This document shows positions 46,384 to 58,695 of a stretch of DNA of 64,000 nucleotides, piece after piece; the first letter of the stretch is position 1, and each line of letters starts with the position of its first letter. The stretch spans positions 62,001 through 126,000 of the forward strand of contig NZ_FTNN01000010.1 of the NCBI RefSeq assembly GCF_900156405.1. Direction: 5' to 3'. A model generated the notes under the pieces. It saw nothing but the letters and a program-made list of their open reading frames with translations, searched no databases and had not been told where the DNA came from. The translations under genes were made by a program, and so were the position numbers. Source of the stretch: Shewanella morhuae. GTDB taxonomy: Bacteria; Pseudomonadota; Gammaproteobacteria; Enterobacterales; Shewanellaceae.

Positions 46384-47523
46384 ATGCTTGAACTAAAACA
46401 CCTCTATCAAGGTTTTCGCGATCCCAATACGATTGCTAATTTGGCACGGGATATTCAATTAACCGCTAAATCAGTCAAGCAACAAATCAATATCATGGAG
46501 GTGTGCGGCGGCCATACTCACACAATTATGAAATACGGCCTGTTGGATTTACTGCCTGATAATATTGAATTTATCCACGGCCCTGGCTGCCCTGTGTGTA
46601 TTATGCCCAAAGAGCGTATTGATCAAGCGGCGGCGCTTGCCTCCCAAGATAATGCAATTCTTGTGACGCTAGGCGATATGATCCGAGTGCCCGGATCCCA
46701 AGGTTCCTTAGCCAGTTTTAGAGCCAAAGGCTGCGATATCCGCCCAATTTATGACCCCTTAGATACATTAAAAATTGCCCGCGATAATCCCAATAAGACC
46801 GTGGTGTTTTTTGCCATCGGTTTTGAAACGTCAACACCAATGACCGCCATTTTATTGCAACTGGCTGAACAAGAAAGACTCGATAATCTGCTATTTCACA
46901 TTAATCATGTAATGGTACCACCGGCTATTGATGCTGTGATGCAAGACCCTAACGTCAGGGTTAATGCTTTTATTGGCCCTGCACATGTGAGCGTTATTAG
47001 CGGCGCTAAAATCTATCGCAACACAGTCGAAAACTACGGTACGCCCGTGGTGGTTTCAGGGTTTGAGCCTGTTGATGTGATGGAGTCTATTTTACGTATT
47101 GTGCGCCAAAAAGCGGCCGGCAAAGCAGAGTTGGATATTCAATATAGCCGCGCAGTATCTGAAAACGGTAACCTCACAGCACAAGCTAAAGTTAATCAAG
47201 CTTTTGATATTCGGCCGCAATTTCGCTGGCGCGGCCTAGGTCCAATCCCACATTCGGCACTGCAACTTAAATCGGAATATGCCCATAGAGACGCCGAACT
47301 GCGCTTTAAAGCATCTTTACCGGTAAAAGAAATTGACGATCATAAAGCTTGCCAGTGCGGTGATATTCTGCGCGGTCTCGCTAAACCCAAAGACTGCAAA
47401 GTCTTTGGCCGCGGCTGTAATCCCGAAACGCCTTTAGGCAGTTGCATGGTCAGCTCCGAAGGCGCTTGTAATGCCTATTATCGCTATCAAGGTGTTGATA
47501 TTAAGGAGCTAAATCATGGCTGA
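46384..47523 (+). CDS. hypD: Hydrogenase maturation Fe-S protein HypD
   Basis: Iron-sulfur scaffold of 379 residues on which the Fe(CN)2CO unit is built. Conserved motifs are C41 in VCGGHTHTIMKYG, C69 and C72 in GPGCPVC, and IGFETSTPMTA. The C-terminal [4Fe-4S] cysteines are in CQCGDILRG, CKVFGRGCNPETPLGSCMVSSEGAC. AAGGAAAG precedes the ATG. The 3' end overlaps hypE by 8 bp, consistent with coupled translation of partners that form a complex. Confidence 0.96.
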   Translation: MLELKHLYQGFRDPNTIANLARDIQLTAKSVKQQINIMEVCGGHTHTIMKYGLLDLLPDNIEFIHGPGCPVCIMPKERIDQAAALASQDNAILVTLGDMIRVPGSQGSLASFRAKGCDIRPIYDPLDTLKIARDNPNKTVVFFAIGFETSTPMTAILLQLAEQERLDNLLFHINHVMVPPAIDAVMQDPNVRVNAFIGPAHVSVISGAKIYRNTVENYGTPVVVSGFEPVDVMESILRIVRQKAAGKAELDIQYSRAVSENGNLTAQAKVNQAFDIRPQFRWRGLGPIPHSALQLKSEYAHRDAELRFKASLPVKEIDDHKACQCGDILRGLAKPKDCKVFGRGCNPETPLGSCMVSSEGACNAYYRYQGVDIKELNHG

Positions 47524-48532
47524 TACGCCAAAAGATAAATCCATTCAACTCAGCCACGGCGGTGGCGGCAAAGAAATGAATACACTCATTCGCGATCTCT
47601 TTTTTGCCGAGTTTGATAACCCTATTTTGCGTAGCGAAGAAGACGCTGCAAAACTTGATTTGCACGGTGCCAACGCCTTTACTACTGACTCATTTACCGT
47701 ATCGCCACTGTTTTTTGCCGGCGGTGATATCGGCAAGCTCGCCATCGCAGGCACAGTAAACGATTTGGCCATGATGGGCGCAGAACCTCAATATTTAAGC
47801 TGTAGCGTGATCATAGAAGAAGGTTTTTCTATTAATGCATTAACCACCATTGTCCGCAGTATGGCAAAGGAGTTAAAACAAAGTGGTGCGCGGATTGTTT
47901 GCGGCGACACAAAAGTGGTACCTAAGGGCTGCGCCGACGGTTTATTTATTAACACCTCGGGTATTGGCCGTATTTTACGCCCTAATATATCGGCGGCAAA
48001 TCTCACCGCTGGTGATGCGATTATTGTTTCTCGCGATATTGGCTGTCACGGCGCGGCAATTTTAATGGCGCGCGAAGGATTAACGCTCGAATCGGCATTG
48101 CAAAGCGATTGCGCAACACTTTGGCCAGTGGTCGAGCAGCTCATTGCTGCAAATATACAAATCCATGCAATGCGTGATGCGACCCGCGGTGGCTTATCAG
48201 CCGTGCTTAATGAATGGGCCGTCGCTTCTAATGTTGGCATCACAGTCGATGAAGCTTGTGTTCCCGTCAGTGATGAGGTTAAAGGGCTGTGTGAGATCTA
48301 TGGTTTTGAGGCTATGGATCTGGCTAACGAAGGCACCTTCATTTTAGCCGTACCCAATAATATCGCCTTAGGCGCTTTAGAAATTATGCAGCGCTTTGGC
48401 CACTGTGAGCACGCGGCCATTATCGGCGCAGTAAGTGATGAGTCTGTCGGAAAAGTTATCCTAAAAACCCCTTGGAATACCAAGCGCTATCTTGACCTCC
48501 CCAAAGGGGAACTGCTACCAAGGATTTGCTGA
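47516..48532 (+). CDS. hypE: Hydrogenase maturation protein HypE
   Basis: PurM/ThiL-fold ATPase of 338 residues. Its C-terminal cysteine (C338 in LLPRIC) is carbamoylated by HypF and dehydrated to a thiocyanate that donates CN to the iron. N-terminal [13 protein letters not shown], the segment [20 protein letters not shown] and [13 protein letters not shown] are classic HypE. The terminal PRIC is intact, which argues that the pathway is functional. It overlaps hypD upstream, and its stop overlaps the hypA start. Confidence 0.96.
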   Translation: MADTPKDKSIQLSHGGGGKEMNTLIRDLFFAEFDNPILRSEEDAAKLDLHGANAFTTDSFTVSPLFFAGGDIGKLAIAGTVNDLAMMGAEPQYLSCSVIIEEGFSINALTTIVRSMAKELKQSGARIVCGDTKVVPKGCADGLFINTSGIGRILRPNISAANLTAGDAIIVSRDIGCHGAAILMAREGLTLESALQSDCATLWPVVEQLIAANIQIHAMRDATRGGLSAVLNEWAVASNVGITVDEACVPVSDEVKGLCEIYGFEAMDLANEGTFILAVPNNIALGALEIMQRFGHCEHAAIIGAVSDESVGKVILKTPWNTKRYLDLPKGELLPRIC

Positions 48533-48885
48533 TGCACGAATATTCGATTGTGAGTGCGCTGATTGAGCAATGTGAACAACATGCCTTAGCAAATCAGGCG
48601 ACTCACATCACTCGGGTGGACATCAAAATTGGCGTGATGAGCGGCGTTGAGCCCGCATTGCTACACACTGCATTTGATACCTTTAAACAAGATAGCATTT
48701 GCCATAATGCGCAGCTAAATATGCAAATTCAGCCTTTAGTGATACTTTGCAATGACTGCCAGATCGAATCTATTTTGAGTGAACGCACGATTATTTGCCC
48801 AGCCTGCCAAAGCTATCGCACCCGCGTGCTAGATGGTGAAGAGATGTTATTGATGCAGCTTGAAATGGAGCAAGATGGAGATTAG
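48532..48885 (+). CDS. hypA: Hydrogenase nickel chaperone HypA
   Basis: Zinc-containing metallochaperone of 117 residues that passes nickel to the large subunit with HypB. The nickel site needs the exact N-terminus MHE, and His2 is present in [13 protein letters not shown], which fixes the ATG at 48532 rather than the TTG six bases earlier. Zinc ligands are C73, C76, C89 and C92. It is the last gene of the hya-hyp cluster and a perfect palindromic terminator follows 90 bp downstream. Being last rather than first differs from E. coli hypABCDE. Confidence 0.95.
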   Translation: MHEYSIVSALIEQCEQHALANQATHITRVDIKIGVMSGVEPALLHTAFDTFKQDSICHNAQLNMQIQPLVILCNDCQIESILSERTIICPACQSYRTRVLDGEEMLLMQLEMEQDGD

Positions 48886-48975
48886 ATACAATATTCCTTA
48901 TCTGTATTTCTAGTGAAGGCTGTATTGATAAAAAGTGCTATCGCTGTAGATGTGTCATCGTTTTAGGAACCCTCA

Positions 48976-49014
48976 AAAAATGGCTTTGAGCACTGAGTGC
49001 TCAAAGCCATTTTT
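48976..49014. terminator. Bidirectional terminator between hypA and lpxM
   Basis: Perfect palindrome with 19-bp arms around one base (48995). The arms run from AAAAATGG to CACT and back to CCATTTTT, giving a T-run on both strands, between convergent genes. Confidence 0.9.
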
Positions 49015-49051
49015 GCAACACAAACCGGTCAACGGGTCTGCCGATCACTCA

Positions 49052-49990
49052 TCAACCGTAGATAGAGGCTTCACCCTCTGGCCGCGTTTTAAGTACACGT
49101 AAAAACCACATATACTGTTCTGGATACGCTAGAATCACTTGCTCAACCACTTTATTCAGTGCCAGAGCTTCATTTTCCTTACCCTGCATATCTTCGGGGG
49201 CAATAGCTGCCATCACAGTCAGATCAAACTGACGTGTTACTTGGTTATAACCAATCTTAACTGGTAGCACTTGGGCATTACCCGCCTGCGCTAAACGTCC
49301 AACGACAGGCAATGTTGCTTTAACTGTGCCTAAAAAAGGCGCGAATACACTTTGTTCTGGACCTAAATCTTCATCGGGAAGATAAAAGAAACTGTTACCG
49401 CGTTTAAGCTCGGCTAATAACGCCCGAATACCCGCCTCGCGCATATATACATGGCCACCACAACTGCTGCGAACACGATTACTAAACCAATTAAATAAGC
49501 CGTTTTTATGGGCCTTAGCCATTGTCACCATGGGTAACTCAACATTTAAGCGTAAACCAGCATAATCGATGGGCCAAACATGGGGCATAACAAAAATAAT
49601 CGGCTGCCCCGCTGCTTGTGCCTTGAGCACATGCTCAAAGCCAAGAAGATTTACTCTACGACGCAAATGCGCTTTTGATCGTACGAGTAATTCGCCTTGA
49701 GCTAACAGCACTAGCACAAAATTTTGCACATTTTGTTGAATTAACGCTTCGATTTCAGCGGTAGATTTATCAGGAAAACACGCTGTTAAGTTAGCTCGGG
49801 CAATGCGGATGGGCTTTTTAGCAATCGGCATCACCATTTTTGCTAATAATCTTGCAATAGGATCACGCAGCCATGCAGGCATGAGTCCAAAAATGACTAA
49901 TAGACCAATCGCCAACCAAGTGGCCCAGTATTTAGGGTGTAATAAGGCGAGTTTAAAACGACGGTCGAAATGTTTAGGCTGTCTTGACAA
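49052..49990 (-). CDS. lpxM: Lipid A myristoyltransferase LpxM (MsbB)
   Basis: Inner-membrane acyltransferase that adds the last acyl chain to Kdo2-lipid A. The frame follows E. coli LpxM: LHPKYWATWLAIG with a membrane segment near the N-terminus, RANLTACFP, catalytic HVWPID (H-x4-D), NSFFYLPDEDLGPEQSVFAPF and TRPEGE near the end. I chose a TTG at 49990, which has GAGG 8 bp upstream and gives 312 residues, aligning with the E. coli N-terminus. A GTG at 50035 would add 15 residues without similarity. It is monocistronic, downstream of ihfA in the same direction. Confidence 0.9.
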   Translation of the reverse strand: MSRQPKHFDRRFKLALLHPKYWATWLAIGLLVIFGLMPAWLRDPIARLLAKMVMPIAKKPIRIARANLTACFPDKSTAEIEALIQQNVQNFVLVLLAQGELLVRSKAHLRRRVNLLGFEHVLKAQAAGQPIIFVMPHVWPIDYAGLRLNVELPMVTMAKAHKNGLFNWFSNRVRSSCGGHVYMREAGIRALLAELKRGNSFFYLPDEDLGPEQSVFAPFLGTVKATLPVVGRLAQAGNAQVLPVKIGYNQVTRQFDLTVMAAIAPEDMQGKENEALALNKVVEQVILAYPEQYMWFLRVLKTRPEGEASIYG

Positions 49991-50048
49991 AGAAATCACC
50001 TCAGACAGTGGATAAGGACAATGAAAATATTGCACTAAAAAATAAACA

Positions 50049-50078
50049 GGAAAGCCACTCTCAAAGGAGTGGCCTTCC
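50049..50078 (-). terminator. Terminator of pheST-ihfA
   Basis: Twelve-base-pair stem with one G-T pair (GGAAGGCCACTC and GAGTGGCTTTCC on the minus strand) just after the ihfA stop, followed by T-rich TGTTTATTTTT. Confidence 0.75.
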
Positions 50079-50094
50079 CATCAAACAAACGAAA

Positions 50095-50391
50095 CTACTT
50101 ACCCGTGTTTGCTGCTTCTACACGAGTTTTCAGCTTTTGGCCAGGACGGAAAGTCACGACACGACGAGCAGAAATAGGGATATCTTCGCCTGTTTTTGGG
50201 TTCCTTCCCGGTCTTTGATTCTTATCCCTAAGGTCGAAGTTGCCAAAGCCAGATAACTTGACCTGCTCACCACTTTCGAGGGCGCCCCGAATTTCTTCAA
50301 AGAACGACTCAACCATCTCTTTGGCGACACGTTTGTTCATTCCGAGTGTTTCAAAAAGATGTTCTGCCATTTCGGCTTTGGTAAGTGCCAT
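50095..50391 (-). CDS. ihfA: Integration host factor subunit alpha
   Basis: DNA-bending nucleoid protein of 98 residues, nearly identical to E. coli IhfA in [59 protein letters not shown]. The proline at the tip of the beta-arm that intercalates in DNA (GRNP) is present. It starts 3 bp after the pheT stop, with a GAGGGAT ribosome site within the pheT end, so pheS-pheT-ihfA is one operon as in E. coli. Confidence 0.97.
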   Translation of the reverse strand: MALTKAEMAEHLFETLGMNKRVAKEMVESFFEEIRGALESGEQVKLSGFGNFDLRDKNQRPGRNPKTGEDIPISARRVVTFRPGQKLKTRVEAANTGK

Positions 50392-50394
50392 ACT

Positions 50395-52782
50395 TTAATC
50401 CCTCAACGATGCGTTGAACTCGGACTTAAGGGCAGAAACAACTGAAGCAACCGTCTCAGCAATCTCTTTTTCCTCAAGCGTACGAGTAGTGTCTTGTAAT
50501 GTAAGTGCTATCGCCAGGCTCTTCTTGCCAGGTTCAACACCTTTACCTAAGTATACATCGAACAAGTTTATGCCAACCAACTGATTTTCGCCAACTTTTC
50601 TTATCAATTTCATCACATCGCCTGCAGACACACTCTCATCTACTACTACTGCGATATCACGACGATTAGCTGGAAACTTAGATACAGCTTGGGCTAGCGG
50701 TAAACTGGTATGCAATAAAGCATCCAATTCCAACTCAAAAACGATGGTTTTACCATTGAGTCCAAAAGGCTTCTCCAAACTAGGATGGATTGCACCTATA
50801 TGACCGATTACGCGATCATTTCTCAATATTTCAGCACATTGCCCCGGATGGAGAGCAGAATGCGTCGCCCCTCTAAAGCTAAATTCTGAGACGGAAACTG
50901 TCAAGCCGATAATAGCTTCTAAATCACCTTTAAGGTCAAAAAAATCAACCGTTTTCGATTCCATCGACCAATGTTCATCATTTTGGAGTCCGGTAATGAC
51001 ACCCGCAAGCATTGCTTGCTGCCTTACACCAGATTCTGCATTGATATCAGGAACAAAGCGCAAACCCGTTTCAAAAAGTCTCACACGGCTCTGTTGACGA
51101 CTTTGGTTGTAACCCACTGCTGCCAATAAACCGGTGAACATTGACAGACGCATGGCCGACATTTCACTGGAAATGGGGTTAGGTAACACCATTGCCGCAA
51201 CGCCTGGGTGAACCAGATTTTGCAGTTTGGGATCAACAAAGCTATAGGTTACCGCTTCTTGGAAACCGCGAGCGACTAATAAGGCACGCACGCGTTTTAG
51301 GCTTAAGTTTGATTCTTTATGGTCAGACATACGCAGCGCGGCAACGGGCGCCGTATTAGGAATATTGTCATAACCGTAAATCCGCGCCACTTCTTCAATG
51401 AGATCTTCTTCAATCGCCATATCAAAACGGTAAGTCGCGGTTGTGATCTGCCAACTATCTTGATTAACCACAACCCCAAAACCTAAGCGTTGTAGAATTT
51501 CAACCACATCAGTATCTGGCACATGGTGCCCCAAAATTCTATCTAACTTGCTGCGACGTAAAACAATTTGTGCAGGTTTTGGTAAATCAGCATCTGATTT
51601 GGCTTCAACCACTGGACCCGCTTCACCGCCACAGACATCGAGCACTAAACGGGTAGCCCGGTCGATAACTTTATGCTGCATCTCTGGGTCAACACCACGC
51701 TCAAAGCGGTGTGATGAATCAGTGTGCAAGCCTAAACGGCGTGACTTACCCATAATGGCAAGCGGCGCGAAGAACGCACATTCAAGCAGTATGTCTTGGG
51801 TCGTGTCGCTCACGCCTGAGTATTCGCCGCCAAACACACCTGCAAGGGCTAATGGACGCGCATCATCGGCGATCACTAAGGTATCGCTTGGAATCGTTAC
51901 TTCGCTGCCATCAAGCAGGGTTATTTTCTCTTCGCCTGTGCCTAAACGCACTTGGATATCGCCAGTTAACTTGGCAAGATCGAAGGCGTGCATCGGTTGG
52001 CCAAATTCAATCAACACGAAATTAGTGATATCAACGATAGGATCGATTGAGCGAATACCGCTACGGCGCAGTTTTTCTTGCATCCATAATGGCGTAGGCG
52101 CTTTAACATTAACGTTTTTAACCACACGGCCTAAGTAACGTGGGCAAGCTGCAGGCACCTTAACGTTAATCGTCACCTGTGAATCTGTAGTTGGCGTTAC
52201 TGACTGCCACTGCGGCTCAGCCACAGCTTGGCGGTTTAACACGCCCACTTCACGGGCAAGACCTGCCATGCCTAAGCAATCGGCACGGTTGGCGGTTAAA
52301 TCCACATCGATAACGGCATCATTAAGTTGCAGATAGTCGCGGATGTCAGTGCCTAATGGCGCGTCCAATGGCAATTCGATAATGCCATCACTTTCGACGT
52401 TAATACCCAGTTCGCTGTATGAACACAACATGCCTTCTGATGGCATGCCACGCAGCTTGGCTTTCTTGATTTTGAAATCGCCAGGTAATACGGCGCCAAC
52501 CATAGCCACGGCCACTTTAAGACCCTGACGGCAGTTTGGTGCTCCGCAGACGATATCAATCAGCTCTGGGCCACCGACGTTAATTTTAGTGACGCGCAGT
52601 TTATCGGCATCGGGATGCTGACCACACTCAACCACTTCACCAATCACTACACCGCTAAAATCGGCAGCCACGGCTTCAACGCCATCGACTTCAAGACCAG
52701 CCATAGTGATCTGGTGGGATAATGCTTCACGGCTAATAGAAGGGTTAATCCATTCACGAAGCCAAGATTCGCTAAATTTCAT
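50395..52782 (-). CDS. pheT: Phenylalanyl-tRNA synthetase beta subunit
   Basis: Beta chain (795 residues, the same length as E. coli) of the alpha2-beta2 synthetase that charges tRNA-Phe. It carries the N-terminal tRNA-binding EMAP-like domain ([22 protein letters not shown]), B3/B4 editing region, B5 domain, and C-terminal anticodon-binding FDX-ACB domain ([16 protein letters not shown]). GGAG lies before the ATG. It starts 15 bp after pheS. No irregularity seen. Confidence 0.97.
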   Translation of the reverse strand: MKFSESWLREWINPSISREALSHQITMAGLEVDGVEAVAADFSGVVIGEVVECGQHPDADKLRVTKINVGGPELIDIVCGAPNCRQGLKVAVAMVGAVLPGDFKIKKAKLRGMPSEGMLCSYSELGINVESDGIIELPLDAPLGTDIRDYLQLNDAVIDVDLTANRADCLGMAGLAREVGVLNRQAVAEPQWQSVTPTTDSQVTINVKVPAACPRYLGRVVKNVNVKAPTPLWMQEKLRRSGIRSIDPIVDITNFVLIEFGQPMHAFDLAKLTGDIQVRLGTGEEKITLLDGSEVTIPSDTLVIADDARPLALAGVFGGEYSGVSDTTQDILLECAFFAPLAIMGKSRRLGLHTDSSHRFERGVDPEMQHKVIDRATRLVLDVCGGEAGPVVEAKSDADLPKPAQIVLRRSKLDRILGHHVPDTDVVEILQRLGFGVVVNQDSWQITTATYRFDMAIEEDLIEEVARIYGYDNIPNTAPVAALRMSDHKESNLSLKRVRALLVARGFQEAVTYSFVDPKLQNLVHPGVAAMVLPNPISSEMSAMRLSMFTGLLAAVGYNQSRQQSRVRLFETGLRFVPDINAESGVRQQAMLAGVITGLQNDEHWSMESKTVDFFDLKGDLEAIIGLTVSVSEFSFRGATHSALHPGQCAEILRNDRVIGHIGAIHPSLEKPFGLNGKTIVFELELDALLHTSLPLAQAVSKFPANRRDIAVVVDESVSAGDVMKLIRKVGENQLVGINLFDVYLGKGVEPGKKSLAIALTLQDTTRTLEEKEIAETVASVVSALKSEFNASLRD

Positions 52783-52797
52783 GCTATTACAGCTCCG

Positions 52798-53820
<1,023 letters not shown>

Positions 53821-54249
53821 CTATGGGCGCCAAACTTTCAGGCTATTTGGGTGCTCAGGTTATCGGGCGTTAATGCCAGACGCTTTGCTAGCTATAACGA
53901 AATAAAAGGATAGAAATTTTACGCGAGCGAGCGACATATTACTAGGGCTTATTAGGGGTTTTTATTATGTAAATTCATGTGTTACCCCAAATCTAAGCGC
54001 GGGTTTTACGCCAGTAGAAACCAAAGGATAGTTTTTACCGCAAGAACATCCGCTTTGCCCCTCTAGCCCAGCATGTAACTAAACTGTAAACTCACATCTG
54101 TACCCTGCTAAAATTGCAGCAAACAAAACCATAATGACTGCAAAGAATTAACATCAACACAGGTATTTGCTTACAAGGCAGACAACGTAAAGCTTATGGC
54201 AACCTAACCGATTTATATTCGGTTCTCGGCCAATTTTATCGAGGCGCTA

Positions 54250-55770
54250 ATGAAAGAAGTTAAATTTCGCTGGGTAGATCAATATCTTATTCATATGACC
54301 TTAAAAACTAAGTTCGCTATTCTCTCTATTATCCCTATGCTAATGATTATCGGGATGGCGCTTTTCTTAAACCAACAAACGCAGCAAACTTTACTGCAAG
54401 GGCAACTCAAAAGTTTACAAAACGCGGCACAACAAATAAATCAAGTGACGGGCAGTTTATATAACAAACTGCCCGAGCAAGAGCGCCAAAATGTGTTGAG
54501 TCAGCTCAGTCACGACAACAAAGGTAATGTCAGTATTGTTTCAATCAATGAAGCCGACAGTAAAATACAATCTATTGCTCGTAGTGGCGGCGGCATTGAT
54601 GACAGTAACGGACAGTCCAGAGCGGTCAGCTCCGTTAACGGTGAAAATCTCATCACTATTATCCCATTAGATAACAATGAACTTAATGCCCTACTCGCAA
54701 AAGATAATTTATTGGTTTATGGCCTAATAGCAGTATTGTTATTGGTATTATTTTTATTCAGCTATTACATTTCAACCTTCGTTGGCGGCGCGCTCTACAC
54801 TACAGTGATGGCATTAAAACGAGCGGCATCGGGTGATTTGACCGGACGATTAAACTTTTTTGAAGTAAAAGATGAGTTCAGTATCTTAGCCATCAGTATT
54901 GATGCCTTAGTAGAACGTCAACACACCTTAGTCAAGCAAATTGCCGAATCGACCGCTAAAATCCGCGAAGTCGTATCATCGTTTCGTAACACGGCGCAGC
55001 AAGGTCAATCCTTAGCGGTTAATCAGAGACAACATTTGGACTCTTTAGCCACTGCAATGGAAGAAATGACTGCCGCAGTGAAAGAAGTCGCCCGCAATGC
55101 TGAGCTATCATCCGCCGAAACCCAAGAAGCTAATCAACAAGTTAGTGCTGGCAGTAAAGACATAGAAACCACAGTTAAAGCTATCGATGTATTATCGGAT
55201 GAAATATCTGCCGCTTCAAATGCGGTAGGTATTCTCAATGATAATGCCAGTAAAATTGATGAGGTGGTCTCTTCCATTAATGCTATTTCTCAGCAAACCA
55301 ATTTGCTTGCCCTCAATGCGGCAATTGAAGCGGCGCGCGCTGGTGAACAAGGGCGTGGTTTTGCGGTAGTGGCTGATGAAGTGCGTACACTGGCGGGGCG
55401 TACTCAAACAGCCACGGTTGAAATTAAAACCATGATCGAATCGCTGCAATCGGGCACACGCAATCTGACTCAAGTGATGTCACGAACAGTGACTCAAGCC
55501 AATGAGGGCAAACAACATGTGTTGCAAACCGGTAAAGATCTCGATGCAATTGCTCACCACAGTAATAAAGTGTTTGAGATGAGCGTACTCATTGCCACCT
55601 CAGCCGACGAACAATCGGCAGTGGCCAACGAAATTGCCACCAATTTAATGGAAATTCGTAACCAGTCCCACGACGTGGAACAATCAGCTAACCAATCGGT
55701 TTCGGGTTGTGATGAGCTGCAAGCAACAGCAGGACAACTTGATCAGCTAATGGTAGGGTTAAAAATCTAG
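54250..55770 (+). CDS. Methyl-accepting chemotaxis protein
   Basis: Transmembrane chemoreceptor of 506 residues. TM1 is about 22-44, the periplasmic part is short (about 45-155), TM2 is [21 protein letters not shown], then HAMP, methylation helices and the signalling hairpin tip [37 protein letters not shown]. The small sensor region matches no ligand domain I know. No C-terminal CheR-docking pentapeptide is present. It is monocistronic and divergent from pheST, with a palindromic terminator. The stimulus cannot be predicted. Confidence 0.93.
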   Translation: MKEVKFRWVDQYLIHMTLKTKFAILSIIPMLMIIGMALFLNQQTQQTLLQGQLKSLQNAAQQINQVTGSLYNKLPEQERQNVLSQLSHDNKGNVSIVSINEADSKIQSIARSGGGIDDSNGQSRAVSSVNGENLITIIPLDNNELNALLAKDNLLVYGLIAVLLLVLFLFSYYISTFVGGALYTTVMALKRAASGDLTGRLNFFEVKDEFSILAISIDALVERQHTLVKQIAESTAKIREVVSSFRNTAQQGQSLAVNQRQHLDSLATAMEEMTAAVKEVARNAELSSAETQEANQQVSAGSKDIETTVKAIDVLSDEISAASNAVGILNDNASKIDEVVSSINAISQQTNLLALNAAIEAARAGEQGRGFAVVADEVRTLAGRTQTATVEIKTMIESLQSGTRNLTQVMSRTVTQANEGKQHVLQTGKDLDAIAHHSNKVFEMSVLIATSADEQSAVANEIATNLMEIRNQSHDVEQSANQSVSGCDELQATAGQLDQLMVGLKI

Positions 55771-55792
55771 CGACAAATTAGCTGAGACTCAT

Positions 55793-55829
55793 AATAAATA
55801 AGGGAGCGATAATCGCTCCCTTATTTATT
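55793..55829. terminator. Bidirectional terminator between the chemoreceptor gene and ycgN
   Basis: Perfect palindrome with 18-bp arms around one base (55811). The GC core GGGAGCGAT is flanked by AT-rich ends, between convergent genes. Confidence 0.85.
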
Positions 55830-55860
55830 ACTCTAAATCTGCAAACTGACTGCAAAGCAA

Positions 55861-56301
55861 TTAATCCATATCTTTTAGCGGCCATAGCACGATATGATCT
55901 TCGATATCTTTCACGCGTCTTTCGTCAATCACCTTGCCTTGAATCGACATGCCAGCCAGATGCATAGCTTCTTTGGAGCCTGTAATCAATGGATGCCAGC
56001 TTGGTAGCTCACGACCTGCCCAGAGGCGACGATAAGCGCAGCTATCGGGCAGCCAAGTCAATTCATGGATATTATCAATCGTAATCACAGTACATTGAGG
56101 TACATAGCTGAAACGGTCACTGTACTGCTGACAACTTGCGCTTTGATGATCGAGTAAAAGACAGGCGGCATTGGTGTAATACAAGTCTTCGGTTTCATCA
56201 TCAATCAACTTGTTTAAACAACATTTACCACAACCATCACACAGTGATTCCCACTCGGTTGCGCTCATCTGCGCTAATGTCTTACTTTGCCAAAATGCCA
56301 T
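55861..56301 (-). CDS. YcgN family cysteine-cluster protein (UPF0260)
   Basis: Cytoplasmic protein of 146 residues of the YkgJ/UPF0260 family, which has no established function. The cluster CDGCGKCC gives C21, C24, C27 and C28, and further conserved cysteines occur at ACLLLD, CQQY, QCTVI and CAYRRL, suggesting a zinc or Fe-S site. WHPLITGS and HIVLWPL are family signatures. It stands next to ycgL and minCDE, an association also found in E. coli. Confidence 0.9.
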   Translation of the reverse strand: MAFWQSKTLAQMSATEWESLCDGCGKCCLNKLIDDETEDLYYTNAACLLLDHQSASCQQYSDRFSYVPQCTVITIDNIHELTWLPDSCAYRRLWAGRELPSWHPLITGSKEAMHLAGMSIQGKVIDERRVKDIEDHIVLWPLKDMD

Positions 56302-56438
56302 GGTTAACGATATCTTCTTAATAAAACACCCGCGTAATGCGGGCTATTTTACACTAATTTAAGTTTAGATAGCTCTACTCAAAATAACGAGTGTTCAGCC
56401 GCAGCCAAGTTCATAAAAAAATATATCCCCATATTAGC

Positions 56439-56717
56439 TCAATCTTTAATACCAAGACTGAGTTTATGCTCGGTGAGTAAATTAACTTGAGGTGGTGGAA
56501 TTTGTAAGTAAAAGCCATTTTCAGCCATTGCAGCCCTTACCTTTTCAATGTCGGCCATACCTAACGCATCACGTTTAGCAATAGGAAACACCATCACCAG
56601 CTTGGGTACACCAAACATTTCCATTAAAGGCGCTGGTACATCGTCAAAGAAATCTCTTTTCTTCACAAATAAATAAGTATCAGCCTTTCGACTACTTTTA
56701 TAAACGGCACATAGCAT
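56439..56717 (-). CDS. YcgL-domain protein
   Basis: Small YcgL-family protein of 92 residues, function unproven. MLCAVYKSSRKADTYLFVKKRDFF, the middle LVMVFPI, DIEKVRAAMAENGFYLQIPPP and a short tail match E. coli YcgL. The ATG at 56717 gives the family length. The frame extends 13 codons upstream without a good ribosome site. It is divergent from minC, sharing a 123-bp promoter region. Confidence 0.88.
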   Translation of the reverse strand: MLCAVYKSSRKADTYLFVKKRDFFDDVPAPLMEMFGVPKLVMVFPIAKRDALGMADIEKVRAAMAENGFYLQIPPPQVNLLTEHKLSLGIKD

Positions 56718-56840
56718 AAGAGTACAAATATCCAATAGTTCAAACTTGCCAGTCACTGGGGCACACTATAACATGGTCGCCTAGTAATTTAATTGTAAAA
56801 TCAGCGAACCGACTGATGATTTCTGGAGAATAGTGCCGGG

Positions 56841-57506
56841 ATGTCAAAACCTAGCGTAGAGTTAAAAGGCGCTTCTTTTACTCTTTCAGTGCTTCATATT
56901 AATAGCAGTGATTTACAGGCTGTCATGCTTGAGTTAGACAGCAAATTAGCACAGGCTCCTCAGTTTTTTCTGGGTGCACCTTTGGTTGTTAATCTCAGCG
57001 CCATTCAACACGACAGCTTAAATTTAAGTGCGTTAAAAGATCTGTTGATTTCACGTCAATTAGTGATTGTTGGCATAACGGGCGCGACAACCGTGCTTAG
57101 TAAACAGGCCAAAGACTTAGGCCTTGCCATAGTCAAGGCAGGAAAACAAAGCAGCACTCCTCCGCCAGCGCCACGCCAAACTAAAATAGTGAAGCAAAAT
57201 ATTCGTTCAGGCCAACAAGTCTATGCTAAAAATGGTGATTTAATCATATTTGGTGCGGTAGGTAATGGCGCAGAAGTCATCGCAGATGGTAGCATTCATA
57301 TCTACGGCGCATTGCGGGGAAAAGCCATGGCGGGCGCGGCGGGCGATACCAGTGCAGTTATTATTGCCCACTCTCTGGAAGCCGAACTCGTTTCAATAGC
57401 TGGACAATATTGGCTCGCTGAAAATCTACAACAACATAGCTCAGATAAAAGCGGCTGTATTCGCCTAAACGGTGAGTCGCTTATGGTTGAATCATTGCCC
57501 CTCTAA
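56841..57506 (+). CDS. minC: Septum site-determining protein MinC
   Basis: FtsZ polymerisation inhibitor of 221 residues that stops division at the poles. The N-domain (about 1-105) contacts FtsZ. A Pro-rich linker ([10 protein letters not shown]) leads to the C-terminal beta-helix (about 118-221) with [33 protein letters not shown], which dimerises and binds MinD. It is first in minCDE, with minD starting 28 bp after its stop. Confidence 0.95.
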   Translation: MSKPSVELKGASFTLSVLHINSSDLQAVMLELDSKLAQAPQFFLGAPLVVNLSAIQHDSLNLSALKDLLISRQLVIVGITGATTVLSKQAKDLGLAIVKAGKQSSTPPPAPRQTKIVKQNIRSGQQVYAKNGDLIIFGAVGNGAEVIADGSIHIYGALRGKAMAGAAGDTSAVIIAHSLEAELVSIAGQYWLAENLQQHSSDKSGCIRLNGESLMVESLPL

Positions 57507-57534
57507 AATGGCAGAACAAAGGACAGAGAGAAAC

Positions 57535-58344
57535 ATGGCACAAATTATTGTTGTCACTTCAGGTAAAGGCGGCGTAGGTAAAACCACATCGAGTGCCGCA
57601 ATTGCGACCGGTCTTGCCATGCAAGGACACAAAACCGTCGTTATCGATTTCGATATTGGTTTACGGAATTTAGACTTAATCATGGGGTGCGAACGTCGTG
57701 TCGTTTATGACTTCGTCAATGTTATCAATGGTGAAGCAAATTTAAACCAAGCACTGATTAAAGATAAGCGTTGCGATAAATTATTTATTTTACCCGCTTC
57801 GCAAACCCGTGATAAAGAAGCATTAACCAAAGAAGGCGTCGGCCGCGTTTTAGACGATTTAGCCAAAGACTTCGAGTTTATTTTGTGTGACTCACCAGCG
57901 GGGATTGAACAAGGCGCGATGATGGCATTGTATTTCGCCGACGTCGCCATTGTGACGACTAACCCAGAAGTCAGCTCAGTGCGCGACTCAGACCGTATTT
58001 TAGGTATGCTGCAAAGTAAATCACGCCGCGCGGAGCAAAATCTTGAACCAATAAAAGAATACTTATTGCTGACTCGTTATTCACCTAGCCGCGTAAAATC
58101 GGGTGAAATGTTAAGTGTGGACGATGTCAAAGAGATTCTAGCAATTGAATTACTTGGCGTTATCCCTGAATCACAATCGGTACTAAAGGCCTCTAACTCA
58201 GGCGTCCCTGTGATTATCGATCAAGAAAGTGATGCCGGCTTAGCCTACAGTGACACCGTCGCGCGTTTACTGGGCGAAGATGTTCCAGTACGCTTTATTA
58301 CAGAAGAAAAGAAAGGTTTCTTACAACGGATATTTGGTAGCTAA
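57535..58344 (+). CDS. minD: Septum site-determining ATPase MinD
   Basis: Membrane-associated ParA-family ATPase of 269 residues that recruits MinC and oscillates with MinE. The deviant Walker A KGGVGKTT lies at the N-terminus. Switch regions [13 protein letters not shown] and [11 protein letters not shown] are present, and the C-terminal amphipathic membrane-targeting helix ([11 protein letters not shown]) is intact. The ATG at 57535 follows GAGAG. Longer frames overlap minC and are not needed. minE starts 2 bp after the stop. Confidence 0.97.
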   Translation: MAQIIVVTSGKGGVGKTTSSAAIATGLAMQGHKTVVIDFDIGLRNLDLIMGCERRVVYDFVNVINGEANLNQALIKDKRCDKLFILPASQTRDKEALTKEGVGRVLDDLAKDFEFILCDSPAGIEQGAMMALYFADVAIVTTNPEVSSVRDSDRILGMLQSKSRRAEQNLEPIKEYLLLTRYSPSRVKSGEMLSVDDVKEILAIELLGVIPESQSVLKASNSGVPVIIDQESDAGLAYSDTVARLLGEDVPVRFITEEKKGFLQRIFGS

Positions 58345-58346
58345 TT

Positions 58347-58604
58347 ATGTCTTTACTCGACTATTTCAAAAGCAAGAAAAAGCCTAGCACTGCGGTAATG
58401 GCAAAAGAGCGCCTACAGATCATTGTGGCTCATCAGCGTGGACAAAGGGATACTCCTGATTATTTCCCGCAGATGAAGCAAGAAATTATTGCCGTTATCC
58501 GTAAATATGTGCAGATTTCTGATGATCAAGTGTCTGTACAGTTAGATCAAAACGACGATAACCTATCAGTGCTTGAGTTAAACGTCACTTTGCCTGACAG
58601 ATAA
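58347..58604 (+). CDS. minE: Cell division topological factor MinE
   Basis: MinD ATPase activator of 85 residues that restricts MinCD to the poles. The N-terminal membrane helix ([11 protein letters not shown]), anti-MinCD helix ([18 protein letters not shown]) and C-terminal topological domain ([15 protein letters not shown]) are all present. Last gene of minCDE, followed by a strong terminator. Confidence 0.96.
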   Translation: MSLLDYFKSKKKPSTAVMAKERLQIIVAHQRGQRDTPDYFPQMKQEIIAVIRKYVQISDDQVSVQLDQNDDNLSVLELNVTLPDR

Positions 58605-58620
58605 GTGATACGTCGATAAT

Positions 58621-58659
58621 AAAAAAGCATCATCTTCTGTCGAAGATGATGCTTTTTTT
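58621..58659. terminator. Terminator between minE and rnd
   Basis: Perfect 11-bp stem GCATCATCTTC-TGTC-GAAGATGATGC flanked by six A and seven T residues, able to act on both convergent genes. Confidence 0.92.
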
Positions 58660-58695
58660 GGTTACTTTCAAATATCATTTCAAACACTTAAGCTA

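Noticed and set aside
51548..52138. 196-residue plus-strand frame
   Set aside because: It is the antisense shadow of pheT, whose coding is unambiguous. Ser/Arg/Pro-rich composition is typical of such shadows.
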